Shown: one piece after another, positions 35,527 through 48,179 of the stretch | How positions within the stretch are numbered: position 1 is the stretch's first letter | How the letters are laid out: each line of letters opens with the position of its first letter | NCBI RefSeq assembly: GCF_023343835.1 | Contig: NC_064434.1 | Coordinates: forward strand, 9,343,505 to 9,407,504 | DNA: 64,000 nucleotides | Direction: 5' to 3' | DNA from: Lagopus muta | Taxonomy: Eukaryota > Chordata > Aves > Galliformes > Phasianidae | Notes under the pieces: model-generated | Databases searched by the model: none | What the model was told of the DNA's origin: nothing | The model's input: only the letters and a program-made list of their open reading frames with translations | Translations under genes and position numbers: made by a program

Positions 35527-35742
35527 GTGAGTAGCGGCGGGGCCGCGCGGGGTAGGCCGCGGGCGGGCGGAGCGGGCGGGCCGCCCCCCTTCTTTCTTCC
35601 AGCCCCCTTTTGTCTGCGGCGAGGGAGGGGAGAGAGGGCGGGAGGGGGCCATGTTGCGGCGGGGCGGTGCGGGGCCTGCGCGGCGGGCTGGCCGCCTTTG
35701 TGTGCTCGCGGCGCCGAGGTGGGAGCGGGCGGCGGCGGCGGC

Positions 35743-35775
35743 GGGAGGGGTGGCGGGGCGGGAGCGGGGCGGGGG
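35743..35775 (+). other. G-quadruplex-capable run
   Basis: Six runs of three to five G separated by loops of one to four bases, just inside PUM2 intron 1. The RNA would carry the G-rich strand. Confidence 0.5.
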
Positions 35776-36130
35776 CTTTGTTCGGGCCGAGGCAGCGCCG
35801 GCGGCTCGGGGCTTTGTGATGAGCGCGGCTGTGGGGAGGGCGGGACGAGAGGGCTGCCGCCGCTTCCGCGCCGCGAGGGCTCGGGCTGTAATCGTGCTTC
35901 GAAACCGGCGGCGGTAACAGAAGTCGGGGCGGGCGGCCGCCGTCGTGCGGGGCTGCGCGGCGTTGCGCTGCGCGGCGTTTCGCTGCGCGCCCGGGGCGGC
36001 TCTGCGCCTTGCCGCGCTCCTGCCCGCCCCCGCGGCGCCGCGCTCTGACGGACGGTGCCGGCAAGGCTTTGTCCGCCGTTCCCGGAGCGCTGTGTGAGCC
36101 GCTGCCGAACGAGCGAAACTTTTCCTGGCC

Positions 36131-39100
36131 GCCTTATCGTTGTGGCTTTACGTGCGGCGTGCGAACAAAGCGCACGGAGATCTCTTTTAGTTTCTCTTTT
36201 CTTTGTTGCCTCCCGGCTCTGTGCTTCGGTTGTGCGGGATACCGACGCGTTGCGTGTGTATTTACCGCCTCGCGTCCCCGTTTTCGTAGATAAAACGCGC
36301 CGTTTCTGTACGATCGGCGTCTCTGGGGCCAAAGCGTCGCCGACACGTGCGGCTGTGCCGAGAAACAGAATTATTTTCTACTTCCCCGTGACCCGCAGCT
36401 CAGTCCGTGGCCGTGCGAGAGCGGATGCGTTCTGTTGGTGGGAGAAGGAGGCGCGGAGCAAAAGGGAGATGGGAATTCGGCGATGTGCTTCGGCTGTGTG
36501 TGTAGGAACGGCGCTGAATCAGCTGATGGCTCTCCCAAGTGTGCAAAGAGTTCGGAATCTGGAATTTGGCCCAGCAAAGTGGTTAGAAGGCAAATGCGTG
36601 TGAGAAACTGCTTGATAGTGCTGATAGTTCTATAGTTTAATATGTGGAGGTTGCATCTAGGGAAGTAATATAGGATTTGAATAGGGTTGTTGTTGTTTTT
36701 CCAGCATTAATTGGAAATAGCTTTTCTAATTAATTTCTGTAGTATCATTTTGCTACTTAATGTTTTTCTCCAGCATTCGGGGTGTCAACACAGAGCTGAG
36801 GTCGCTGTAACCATATCTGATGTCGTGGTTGCCACCACGCGAGGCTGTTGACTGAAAAGTTGGACTTGCCTATGTTGCAGTGAGAAGTTGTCTCTTACTG
36901 TGGCAGCGTGTATTAAATGTTATGTAGGGTTGTGATGACATGAAATGCTGCACGTGTGTTTGCCTCATAGTTTGCCCTCGGGGAAGTTCCTTAGGGCAGG
37001 TGCTTGGGGTGAGCATATGAGCAGGACGTCCCCTTGTTGAGTACAGGGGGCTGGATGGGGTTTGTGAAAGCATTTTCTACTTTGCTCTTAGACTTCTTTT
37101 GCTTGCTGAAATGATATATGACTGCACACAGAAACATCTGCAATAGGGAGTTTCGTAAAAGCTTTCTCCTTGATGATTTCCATTCTTTGTACAGTGGTTT
37201 ATAAGTCTCCAGCGTGATTAGAGCAAGTTGTTGTAAACAGAGGCAGATGACCCAGGAGATGGTTTAAATACCTGCCTGTATGTCTTCACGCCTTCTTTGA
37301 TCGTGGAAGGACAAAACACTGCACTGCCCATTGCACTGAAGAGAACCCTAAATTCTCTCGTGTTCTTTCTGGGTTGAGCCCTCCTGTGAAATGAGCGTTA
37401 ATGCACTGGAGTTTCTTCAGGCTTTATAAGTGCTTCTCATTGCATGTATCATACGTATAGGTATGTGAAAACTTTATCAAGCTGCTGCTTTCTCTTCTCT
37501 TTGGCAGATGTAGTTGGAAATGCATACTTAGCCTGATGTGGATTTTCCCCACCCATGACATAGCACTGTGATTGTTGTGCACAGTTGCAGCACTGTCACA
37601 CAGCCAGTGACAAGATTGTCGTCCTGAAGTGGCACGAGAAGTGTTTTTGTGTAAGGTTCCTTTATCCTTTAAGAACAAATACAGCTGTGCAGTCATTTCT
37701 GGTGCTTCTAACCATGAAGTCAAAGGCACTTCACCTTCCTTTGGTAGGAAGGAGTTTTAAATGGCATCAGAAGATGAAAATGTATTCAGTTCTGCCGTCT
37801 GCGATGTAATTTCAAACACGTTGCATTCAGTTGCTTTACAGTAATGGCTTGGATAGAGAAGCATGATAGCCAGGTTTAGTTTAAATCCCACTCAGAATAC
37901 ATGCTGTGCCTTTCAGGTTAACAGGCAAGTGCTTTCTGAGTTGCTTTGGAAAATGTTTGCCCTACAGATGAGGGCCAGGTGTTACCTCTGGGTGTATCGG
38001 TGAAGATTTAATTTCATTAGTGGTGAATAGATTCTTCTCCTGAATGTGCTGGTTTAAGAGCAGCTGTACACTTACAGAAGAAATGTGTCTGAAGGTGTTA
38101 CAGTGACAATCTCCAAAATGAGAACAAGTATCTCTGTAGTAACCCGAACTTCAGATTTCTGCATCTGGTTCTGCATTTAAGTCCCAAACTTCCGAGTGTC
38201 AATGCATGGATCTGTCCTGTACAGGCTGTGCTGTTTTTCCAGTGTGTATTTGTGTATAAATTGCTGCAAGTAATCCAATTTTGTACTTTTTCTTCGAAGT
38301 TACCATATAGTTTTAAGGTAGGCTTCCTTTTGCACTGGCAGAGCTGTCAGTCACAGGTGGTAGAACCTCAGTTGTCTTTCTGCTGCAGAGCTCCCTGCAT
38401 GTAAGTCCTGATGGAAATGAAGGCAATATCAGGCTGCCTTCTTGGACGTCATTCTTTAGTTTTCATCCACGTTATTGTGAGGAATTTTTTTTCAAGTATC
38501 TCGCTGTTCATGTCCTCTATGATATGCATTACTTAAGGTAGTTCCATGGATGCTGGATGAGCTTGTTGTGTGGTGTAAAGAAGTTGCAGAAGTGATTTGA
38601 GGAGCTTTGTTTTGTCAATAAGGTGCATATGTACCACAGCAGTGAAAGCAGTTCTTATGTTACAGAGACACTTTTATTCCACTTTATTAATGTTCATCCT
38701 CCTCCATCTGTCTGCACTTGCACACACACACACACATATTCCCTAATGGTTGGCCATACAGCAGTGGAAAAGTAGGTGTGGAGGGATTAGAGGGCTGTAC
38801 TTCCTTTTGTCTGCATCCTCTCATCTAGGTGTCCTTGTTCTGATTCAGCAGCTTTCCACATAAGTCAGTCCTTATTGTTTGGATGTGGCACTCCTGCTTA
38901 GCACAAAAAGCGAGAGGTTTCTCGGCCTTGAAAATGGAAGTCATGCAGCTTGTTAGCACAGAAAGTACATAGTTAAAACTGCAGAGAGACTTGGGGTTTT
39001 GTGTTTGCAGTTATCTAGTTCCTCAGGACATACTGAAAGATTGATAGCACATTGGTTACAGTGGACATGTGTGCAGATCACCGCGTATCCAGGGAGAAGC

Positions 39101-40882
39101 AGTTTTTACCTGCAGAGGTTCTGAATATCACAGGGAGATTTTTCTGGTTGTCATCTCTGCTTGTTTCGAGCCAAGAGTTAAATGCTTTGAAAATAACTTG
39201 GCAAAGTTCATTTTAATCTGAGCCTGAGATCTTTGTTTCATGAAAACCCAAAAATGCATCAGCACAAGCTGCAGAAGTTTTATGTCCATTCCTTCATTAG
39301 GATCTTCTGTAGTGCACCGAGTTTGTAAGAAAAACTGAAGCTGACATGCAAGAATGAGATGCATTTCAGATAATGTGTTTTCTGGGCTGTTTCATTTCAT
39401 AGTCTACAGATGTAGAAGATCAGACTAAACAGCTTCACAGATTGTGCTGAGTAGCAATGTAAAAAAAAAAAGCAGGGCCTGGTGCAGGTGGGAGCACTGC
39501 TGACTCCATCCCCACCGCTCAGGATCACGCTGCAGGTGGGTGTTGCTTCCACAGACCCAGCGGGACACAGCGTTCCTGTGATGGTTGGATAGTTGGCGTG
39601 TTTGTTTTTCATGGATCCACTTGCACTTTGCGTTGACTCCGTAGCTTTAAGGATGCCTGTGAGCTGAGCTACTTTTTCAAAGCCTGCAGTAATCCAAAGT
39701 CAAAAAATGTTCCTTTGCTTGAAGCAGTTAGAAATCAAACTGTGTGCAGTAGCCTCCCAGTGCTCCGTTTGGCCCTGTAACATATATAAGCATTTCACAG
39801 TGCTGTGAGTGCCTGGTTTCCATCAGAAGTCTGTCGTACAGTTGGGTTTGAGTTTATGCAAAGCAGACCTATGAGAAATGCTATGGGTTTTGCACCCAGT
39901 TTTGCTTGTTACAGTTGCAGCCTAAAAAAAAAAAATGATTAAGGTAAAATAGAACAGAGATTTTGTTGTAGATTAGAGCTTCTGTTGGAAACAGTAATCT
40001 GGGGGACAAAATCCAGCGTTAAGCTTTTATCTCCAAGTGTTCCATTGGTACAACTTCCTCATTTGTCTTGAATCTCAGCTGGGAATGGCTTTATTCCCCG
40101 TGACTCCTGTAATGCTGTGGGGAGCTTGGGGGGTGTTCTAAGAGTATAGTAAATACAGGAGCAAGCATAATACAACAAAACTGGCTCTTCTTAAACGCAG
40201 GGATCTCTGTTGTCTGTTTTTTTGTTGTGTTTTTCCCTAATCTGTTTTGGTTTTTTTTTTCCTCACTCTTGAGCTACTTTTGACTTTTCTACTTTTACTA
40301 TTCCAGTTTTTCCTTCCGTTCTTGCCCACATCCAGCTTTCTGCTGTATCACATTCTCTATTACATTAGTGCTGAAACGAGAGCGGTCCTGTACATACAAA
40401 TTGCTGCAGCATTCTACTCCTCCACTGGAATGTGCAGAAACGTTGGTGTGTTTTTCTCTTGCCATCCCTTCCCTCACAGGCAACTGCACAGGTTTTCACA
40501 CTTCTCTCTTCCACCTGCTTCCCCTCCCCAGAGGGAGGCAGAGGAGCATTGTAAGCAGAGCCCTTGTTTAATTACTGCCTGCGTTCCTCAAAACATGGCT
40601 GCATTTCTCCAGCAGAGAATACCATGAATGTGTGTTTTCTGGTAACTTGGGTAGGGAGTGCAGGGCAGCCACTCAGTATCTTTTTGTAGTGTTTCAGCAG
40701 AGTCAGAAGTACTGACTGAATGTTTTGTTATAGTGATTTATGCAGGTTGTGTTAGGAGCTGAACCACTCGCTGTTGTGCTCACTAAGTATTGCATGGGCA
40801 ACGCCTCTATAGATGAATGCATGCAGTTTTTTTTGTCCTTTTAGACAGATGGCAAAGAACATTAATAGAAATAATTATACTA
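36131..40882. other. PUM2 intron 1, first part
   Basis: No exon recognised. A (CA)n run lies near 38728-38743. Open frames such as 40247-40627 are low-complexity and hydrophobic. Confidence 0.5.
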
Positions 40883-41100
40883 GATCATAGAATCATAGAA
40901 TGGCTTGGGCTGGAAGGGACCTCAAGGATCATGAAGCTCCAATTCCCCTACCAACCTCCCCATTTAATACCAGACCAGGCTGCCCAGGGCCCCATCCAAC
41001 GTGGCCTTGAACACCTCCAGGGACGGACAGGGGATCCACAACCTCTCTGGGCAGCTGTTCCAGCACCTCACCACTCTCTTGGGAAAGAACAAAAAGGTGA
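40883..41100 (-). mobile_element. CR1 LINE 3' fragment
   Basis: ATCATAGAATCATAGAATGGCTTGGGCTGGAAGGGACC through CTTGAACACCTCCAGGGACGG to TCACCACTCTCTTGGG. In PUM2 intron 1. Confidence 0.92.
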
Positions 41101-42455
41101 ACAAAAGTTGTTCAAGAACTAAAAATGGAGATGCTGAAATGTTCAGAATAAATCATCTGAAGTGTATCTTCAAACTGTGGATTTGGTGTTATTTTTTAGC
41201 AGGCTGCAATGAACTCACATAATGTGAGACTACCAAAATGATTTAAAAATGCATTTCAGATATAAATAGGAATAGTGAATCATTACTTTGAATTCCATTA
41301 GGAGTTTAATCTATATAGAAAGTAAAGCAAAAAGTGTAAGTTTGCAAATACAGCAGGGATTTTTCATGTAAAAATAGCTGAAGCCATCCTTATTTCCAGC
41401 AAATGATAACTTCTTGCTTTTTGGGATTAGCTTGTGTGAAACCCTGCTGGTTTTGTGGCAAGAAAGTGGTGTAAACCTGAGGACTTCAGGAGGAGGCTAA
41501 AGGAAATGCAGAGTGTGGAAGAGCCATGTTTTCCCTTTGTAACAGAAGATGGGTGAGCTCTGACAGACTGAGGGGTACGTGGAAGTGAGTCTGCATGGTT
41601 GTGTGCAGTTTGTTTTTGAGAGGAATGTCAGTTTGATTGCAGTTACTGGTGGATTTTGAGTAATCTTCCTATTAGTTGGTGGAAGTTGGGAAGTCCTTTC
41701 TAAGTGAGTCAGAATAATAAGTTAATAAATATACTTGATTAGTTCCAAGACAGTAATTCCTGTGAAGACTGGGAATTTATTTGGGAAATTATTTGGGTCT
41801 TTTGAAAGCCATCTGAAACGTCTGCGGATGAGCTGAACATCTTGGTAAGCATAAGGCAGAGCAACATTGTCTGGTGTAGGGTATTTAATGTTTGTTTTTG
41901 TTGATGCTGAAGAATTTTTGTCAGAGTCCTTGGTAAGAGATAATGGAGAAATGAGCGTGGATGGGTGTTTTAGAGGCTGCTCACAGGGAAGGATGGAGTG
42001 GATTATGTGGGAATTCCATGGCAGCGCTGAGGCTTAATGAATGCTGGTTTGGCCTTCACACTGATTCACTCAGGCTTTTGGCTTATTTTTCTCTCCCTCA
42101 AGACCCCAAAAGCACTGCAGGCTCTTTGATTGCACTGCATCTGAGAAGACCACTAGCTGCTGTGGCATCGTCCTTTCACTGACATCCCTATGGGGCTGCA
42201 GATCAGCTAGAGATCTGTTCATCAGTAGTTCACCTTGCTTCAGTGTGAAAGATTGCCCAGGGTAAATAGGTTTAGTGATCAACAGTCAGTAGTGTTTGGA
42301 TTTACGATGGCAGTGTGGGTTTTGTGAAGTTCAGTGTATGCTTTCTTGGGTGTCAGAACACTTGCAGGTGTTCTTGCTGCATGCTGAAGTGAAGAGGAAC
42401 ATCAGGGCGACACTGTCCTCAGTGTTTGTTCTGTCTTCCTCGTCTGTCCTTGCCC
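41101..42455. other. PUM2 intron 1, no feature recognised
   Basis: No splice-bounded open frame or repeat family recognised. Confidence 0.45.
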
Positions 42456-42622
42456 AAGGAGGCTGTGGATGCCCCATCCCTGGAGGCATTCAAGGCCAGG
42501 CTGGATGTGGCTCTGGGCAGCCTGGTCTGCTGGTTGGTGACCCTGCACATAGCAGGGGGCTGAAACCAGATGATCATTGTGCTCCTTTTCAACCCTGGCC
42601 ATTCTGTGATGCTACGATCTAC
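42456..42622 (+). mobile_element. CR1 LINE 3' fragment
   Basis: GAGGCTGTGGATGCCCCATCCCTGGAGGC to TCAACCCTGGCCATTCTGTGATGC, sense CR1 3' end. Confidence 0.9.
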
Positions 42623-45412
42623 TACCATTCCTCATAGCAAAGGTTGATAAACAGTTCCTAAATTTAGTTACGTGGAGTTATGAATCTGAATTCTGCTCTT
42701 TCTTCCCCCAGTAAAGGAGGGAAAAAAGGTGAGAACTGATGGTGAGAACCTTGAAAATCCTGCAGCTTGGTCTGCTGGAAGCTCTTTGTCTCTGAGAAAT
42801 GCTGGGACTGTCGCAGCCTGTTTGACACTTCTTGAGGAGAGTGGTGCTGTGCACAACGGAACATAACTGCTTTCACTTAACTATTTAGGCTTTGGTTGCT
42901 GCAACTCATTTCTGGTGCAATGTATGGACTTAGAGAGCAGTTCTGTGAGTAGCTGCTGACACACAGTCCTTTGGGGAGAAGGATGCAGAGAGTTTAGAAG
43001 TTCACTGAGATCAGGAGCTTTTTAGCATTGCTGTGGTACAGGGGAGGAAATCAGTAGATCAGTTTGTGCAAGTATTCAGTGTGACTCGCATGGGAATCTG
43101 TTAGAATTCATGCAGCCACAAAATAAGTGCCTGGGTGTTATTAAATTAATAAAATATGCAGATGTTTAGCATTGTTGCCTCTGGTATAAAACAGACAATT
43201 GCTAGCAAAAACTTTGCTTGATTTTAAACAATAAAATTGTTTTTGTTGTTCAAATAAGATACTTTTGTGCAATGGAAATTGGGAAATAATGTTCCCGTAT
43301 GAGACTTTACAGTCATGTAGACATCCCTTGGAACAATGAGCACCATCTCATCGTTCCAGTTGGGAACAACATAATCCATTTCCTGACCTTAGAGTGGGAG
43401 TCACATTTCCTGAATCATTTGTTGGTCCATTTATAGAATCCACGTAAAGCATCCCTAGAAATCTAAGTGATCTTGCAGATCGTATTTTTGCATTTCCTAA
43501 CTTTGTGACTTTTATTTCAAAATAAAGTTTTTCAATATGCATCTAAACCTTTTCAAAAGGTTTTCATGAACGGATATTGAAGAGTTTTTCGAGTGCTGAA
43601 CAACTGCAAAGCACATAAATACCATCATGTTTGAAGCCCAGGCTGGGTGTTAGCTCATTGACACTGCCTTCTCCCCATAAAGTGTCCATCAGTCTACGGA
43701 GCTGCTCTGGGCTTCATTGATTTCTGTTTCTGCACTTAACAGACTCTGATAACTTCATTACAAGTGCTGTCTTTCTGCATTTCTCAGTGTTTATATTTAG
43801 TAGATACATACCACAGTAACCTTTAGATCCACGTAATTAGAGGCCAGGTAAATGAACGTCAAACACATGTTTTAAGCAGCTGCTCAGATCTGCCAGCTAG
43901 TACAACTCTCCAAACCGTACTAATTAGGGAGAGAAATGTTAGACTGAAAGCATTTTTCCTTTTGCTTTGCCGTGGTGAGGGCATTTGATTGGAAAACGTC
44001 TACTCTTGTTAAAGCTGGTTTAATAAGTTACTTGCAGAACTTTTCACCGTGTTATTGCTGTGTAGTTTGCAGCAAATCTGAGGTTCTTGGGGGCGAGTTT
44101 TAAGGTGTTGATTTTTTGTGCACTGAAAAAAGAAGAAAAAGACACCAGATGTCCTGTGTCTCGCACTGGAGACCTCACCAGATTAGTGGCTTGTGACTGC
44201 CACAGTGCTGGCAGCAGCCTTGAAACTTTCCCAGTAGGAAAGAGGTAACTGGTGTTCCCAGCTCTTTCATTGAAAGTAGCTAAAATGGTGTGTTTTATGA
44301 CCCAAAATCAAACAGAAAGGCATTCAGAACTCGTCGTGTATTTCCTTAGCTAGAGAGAGGAAAACAAGAGTTCTGAATTTGCAGATAAGTGACTTGTATT
44401 TTGAGCAGTCTTGAGCATGTAGTGTGTGGAGCAGGCACCTTAACTACGAGGGAATGGCATAGAGCTGCATCAGAGGAGCCTCCAGTTGGATGTTAGGTAA
44501 AGGAGGGAGTGTTTGGGTGCTGGAAGTCTCCCCATGGCAGAGCAGCTAGCTTCAACAAGCAGTGCGACAACACACTCAGACACAGGGTTTGAATTTTGGG
44601 TGGACCTGTGTGGAGCCCCGAGTTGGGCACAGTGATCACTGAGGGTCCATTCTAATGCAGGGTATCCTGTAAATACCCTGTGACTGTAGAACTATTGCTC
44701 GCTTCAGTGGGTGTGTTGTCCAAAAAGAACATCCTTAGAAAACAGCTGAGGAGATTGATAACAGCAATGTCTTTAACTCTGCGTTTCTCTGCTGTAGACA
44801 GATAAAGTAGAAAATGTGCTCTTGCCTATAGTAACTCTTAAAATGCATTGGAACAAACGTGGTTTTGTGTTTTCTGCTTAACCTTCTCTTTGTGCTCTCG
44901 TGTGATTGAAGTCACCGCCTGAGAACTGGGCAGTTCCCTTTCTTCACCTCTAGCTTCAGCACCCTCCTGGAGAACATGTGGGGTTCCACACCGCTGGAAC
45001 TCTTCTCAGTCACGTTTCTCTCTCAGTTCTCTTCCTGAAATGAACAGGGAGAGAAAATGCGATGAGAAGGAGCACACCACCCTGTGTCCCCTTGCTGTGT
45101 AAACCCCAAACAGAAGGTTGGATTTCATTGGTGTTGGCTTGATGGAGAAATGACCAGGCTTTGCATGGTTTGTTTTTTTTTCTTTTCTCCTTTGGGTGCG
45201 TTGGTTATTATTTTTCAGTATTTTTCCTGTTCCTCATTCCCTTGTATCTGGGTTATTTTCATTTTTCTGTTAGCTGTGTTAACGCATCAGTAAATGGATG
45301 TCTTGCTTGCAATGCAGAAGGTTAATTTATGGGAAGTTTTACTTTATTCTAAGTGTGTACATCTTGTTTGTTTTATTTGTTCTGATTCATTATTGACCTC
45401 ATTATATAGACC
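42623..45412. other. PUM2 intron 1, no feature recognised
   Basis: Unremarkable AT-rich intron sequence with only short open frames. Confidence 0.45.
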
Positions 45413-45532
45413 TCAATGCAGCCTTCTAGTACCTAAAGGGAGCCTACAGACAAGAGGGCAGCCAACTCTTCACAAGGGTAGATAATGGCAGGACAAGGGG
45501 AAATGGTTTTAAATTGAGGGAGGGAAGGTTTA
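45413..45532 (+). mobile_element. CR1 LINE internal fragment
   Basis: GCAGCCTTCTAGTACCTAAAGGGAGCC, then GACAAGGGGAAATGGTTTTAAATTGAGGGAGGG, sense CR1. It stops abruptly at the start of an oppositely oriented CR1. Confidence 0.85.
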
Positions 45533-45640
45533 GAATCCTAGAATCATTAGGGTTGGAAAAGACCTCTAAGATCACTTCGTCCAACCATCCACCTACCACC
45601 GGTGTTGCCCACTAAACCATACTTCTAAGTATGGGTCAGT
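45533..45640 (-). mobile_element. CR1 LINE 3' fragment
   Basis: AGAATCCTAGAATCATTAGGGTTGGAAAAGACCTCTAAGATCACTTCGTCCAACCATCC is a reverse CR1 3' end, joined directly to the preceding sense copy. Confidence 0.85.
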
Positions 45641-46516
45641 AACCCCCATCAGAAGAGAACATGGGAGAAGGAGAGCCTGTTGGCTGACATTACAGTCCTA
45701 TCTCCTTTTTAAGAAACAGGATCACAAAACATTACCTTTGACCACCCAATGGAGAAACAGACATGCTCTGGATACACACCTTGCTCAGCGCTCAGCAGCC
45801 CCAAAAAGGCAGAGGTGGCTGCAAGGGAACCAAAGTCACAGCCAGGTCCTCCAGCCACAAAGCACACAGACACAAGGTTAACAGAACAGGAGACCAGCTA
45901 GAAGGAAGAATGCCTAGGTAAGGGAGATGTCTGAGGGCTCCGAGCTCTCCTGTGGATGTTTGTACATCCAAGGACAAAATCTCTGCCAACCGAGTCCTAT
46001 TTATGTACAGCTTGTCAAAACCATGCAGTCAGAAAGTACTGTTGTTTTGGCATCTTGAACCACGTTTTGCCATCAAATTCCACGGGAAGATTAAGTTAAT
46101 TTTAAAAATCTTGAATGTTCTCATCTATTTCTTTTTGTTCTTAAATAGAAGTTGTACTAAAATGATAAGGACAGACAGCCTTTTAGAGCTTCCCCAGCTG
46201 CTCTCACTGAAGTGCATGTAATTCACTTGCCCCTCTCCTGGTCTTCTTCCCAAGGGGATACCCTGTGAAACAGCACTGCCTTCCTCAGGTGTGGTGAAGA
46301 AGCTGTACACCTTTACAAACCTCACTGTTAAGGTCAGGACATTCTCATGTGGTGTGGATGGCTGTAGGATTAGGCAGTTTAATACTCGAGGTATGATTTG
46401 CATGTTTTTAATACCTCTCCACCCAAGCTGCCACATCAACATAAAAATGTGAAATTTTCTCAATCGGTGAGAAATGAGCATGAGAAGGAACCTCTAAACT
46501 TAGCTTAAAAAAAGAA
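45641..46516. other. PUM2 intron 1, no feature recognised
   Basis: Nothing recognised beyond short open frames. Confidence 0.4.
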
Positions 46517-46810
46517 CCATGGAATCATTCAGGTTGGAAATCTGATCATCAAATCCAACCGTCAACCCAGCGGCAGAATGTTTCTGCCAGCATAGGATGG
46601 AAGTGTCCCTCCTGCCCTTCCTTCCCACCACGAATCCCCACCATGCACCCAAGCTCCAAATTGCTTTCCAGACCTCCTGATGCCTCTTGCTTCTACAGTA
46701 CTTCAGAGAGCAGTGGAGCACGTCCATACTCAGCAGCGTCCTGATGGGAGGAGAAATCTGAGCTACTTCTGGAACCAAGGCACCCGATGGGCTTTTAGCA
46801 TCCAGCCTAG
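46517..46810 (-). mobile_element. CR1 LINE fragment
   Basis: ACCATGGAATCATTCAGGTTGGAAATCTGATCATCAAATCCAACCGTCAACCC is a diverged reverse CR1 3' end. The part beyond 46600 is poorly conserved. Confidence 0.65.
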
Positions 46811-46866
46811 CATCTGCATCCAGCACAGCCCACACCACACAGCAAAGTACTGAGAGCTTGATTCCC

Positions 46867-47115
46867 GTGCAATGCAGGCATTGGATGTCAGGGAGAAGTT
46901 CTTTACAGAGAGTGGTGAGGTGCTGGAACAGGCTGCCCAGAGAGGCTGTGGATGCCTTGTCCATCCCTGGAGGTGTTCAAGGCCAGACTGGATGGGGCCC
47001 TGGGCAGCCTGGTTTGGTATTAAATGGGGAGGTTGGTGGCCCTGTGTGTGGCAGGGGGTTGGAGCTTCATGATCCTTGAGGTCCCTTCCAACCCTGGCCA
47101 TTCTGTGATTATCAA
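46867..47115 (+). mobile_element. CR1 LINE 3' fragment, well preserved
   Basis: GGATGTCAGGGAGAAGTTCTTTACAGAGAGTGGTGAGGTGCTGGAACAGGCTGCCCAGAGAGG through to CAACCCTGGCCATTCTGTGATTATC. Few differences from the family consensus, so a relatively young copy. Confidence 0.93.
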
Positions 47116-48179
47116 CCGTTAACATATTTAATAAAGGTCTCTTTGTTAGAAGGAAGGAGTAACGATTACTGAAATATAATGCTATTTTGTGTGAATTGTC
47201 TCTAGTTCTTACATAGACCACTTCTTCTGTCTCGTTTTCATTTTCAGAAAAGGCGAATTTTAAGTTTTCTGTAGCATACAGTTCACTTTTTAACCTTTTT
47301 AAGAGAAAAGCAAACTATAAAATAATGAAGTGCAGCAATGTAATATCACACTTCTGAGAGAGGGAGCTGCATGGTGTTAATTTGCACTAGCAGAGCTTTT
47401 TAAAATTAAATACTGATGATTGGAAACATCTGAGTTCCCTGCAGTTGCTGTTGCATCACTTGTGGCACTTGCTGCTGTGTTACGGAAAGGTGATGCTACC
47501 AAGAAAAGTGCTGATATTCAAAATGAGAAAACTTAAACTTGTAGCATGCATGTATAAAGCAATCAACACCAATTAAGTAACAAGCAGGGTTAGACAGAGA
47601 TGCAGGTGCAGTTCAGATTTGGTCATTTATAACACGTGCTTGCATACATTGGAATATATCACTTCAAATGGAGCAAGCAGTAAATAAATAGTTACAAATC
47701 GTGCCATGTTATTTATTGGTTAGGCTGGTAGTTCTGCCTGTTTTTTGACTGTGGGCATTACAGTTCTGGGCTTTTGGACATCTGAAAGTAGTTTAGAAAA
47801 GCTTGTACCACGCAGATGTGCCACTTTCTGACCAATACTTCCTGGATGGGAAAATGGATATAAAAGTCTGTGCAAGGAGGAGAGCAGTTTCTTAGTGGCA
47901 GAAGAGTTTGTGAGGACTGAGTGCTGTTTTGTGTTTCATGAAGCGTGTTTCACTTTGCAGCCAGGAAGAGAACCCAAGGTTTCTGGATGGTGCTGGCCTC
48001 TGCAGCCACCAGATGGGACTGAAGTGGGTGCAGAGATGTTTCATTTTCCTCTGCCTCTCTTGCTGGGAATGCTGTCCTGTTAGACTGGGTTTGTGTGCTC
48101 TGTTGGTAGAGGACAGGGAAACAGGTTGGTGATTGCCAACTTTGGCAGTGCCTTCTGAGATTACAACTGGCTTAGATAT
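47116..48179. other. PUM2 intron 1, no feature recognised
   Basis: No exon or repeat recognised. Confidence 0.4.

Larger units (their letters stand above)
35080..36130. promoter_or_regulatory. PUM2: CpG island promoter of PUM2
   Basis: About 1 kb of very GC-rich, CpG-dense sequence, unlike the AT-rich flanks, lies just upstream of and around the PUM2 noncoding first exon. It is TATA-less and contains an NRF-1 palindrome, CCGGAAG-type ETS sites and two GCCATGTTG YY1-type motifs, as housekeeping promoters do. Long open frames through it on both strands reflect GC bias, not genes. Confidence 0.85.

Noticed and set aside
34963-36332. Very long open frames (up to 426 codons) on both strands across the CpG island
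   Set aside because: Stop codons are rare in such GC-rich DNA. The frames overlap on both strands, are Arg/Pro/Gly-rich and match no family.
40247-40627. 126-codon hydrophobic frame
   Set aside because: Encoded by T-rich low-complexity intron sequence; Phe/Leu runs follow from composition.
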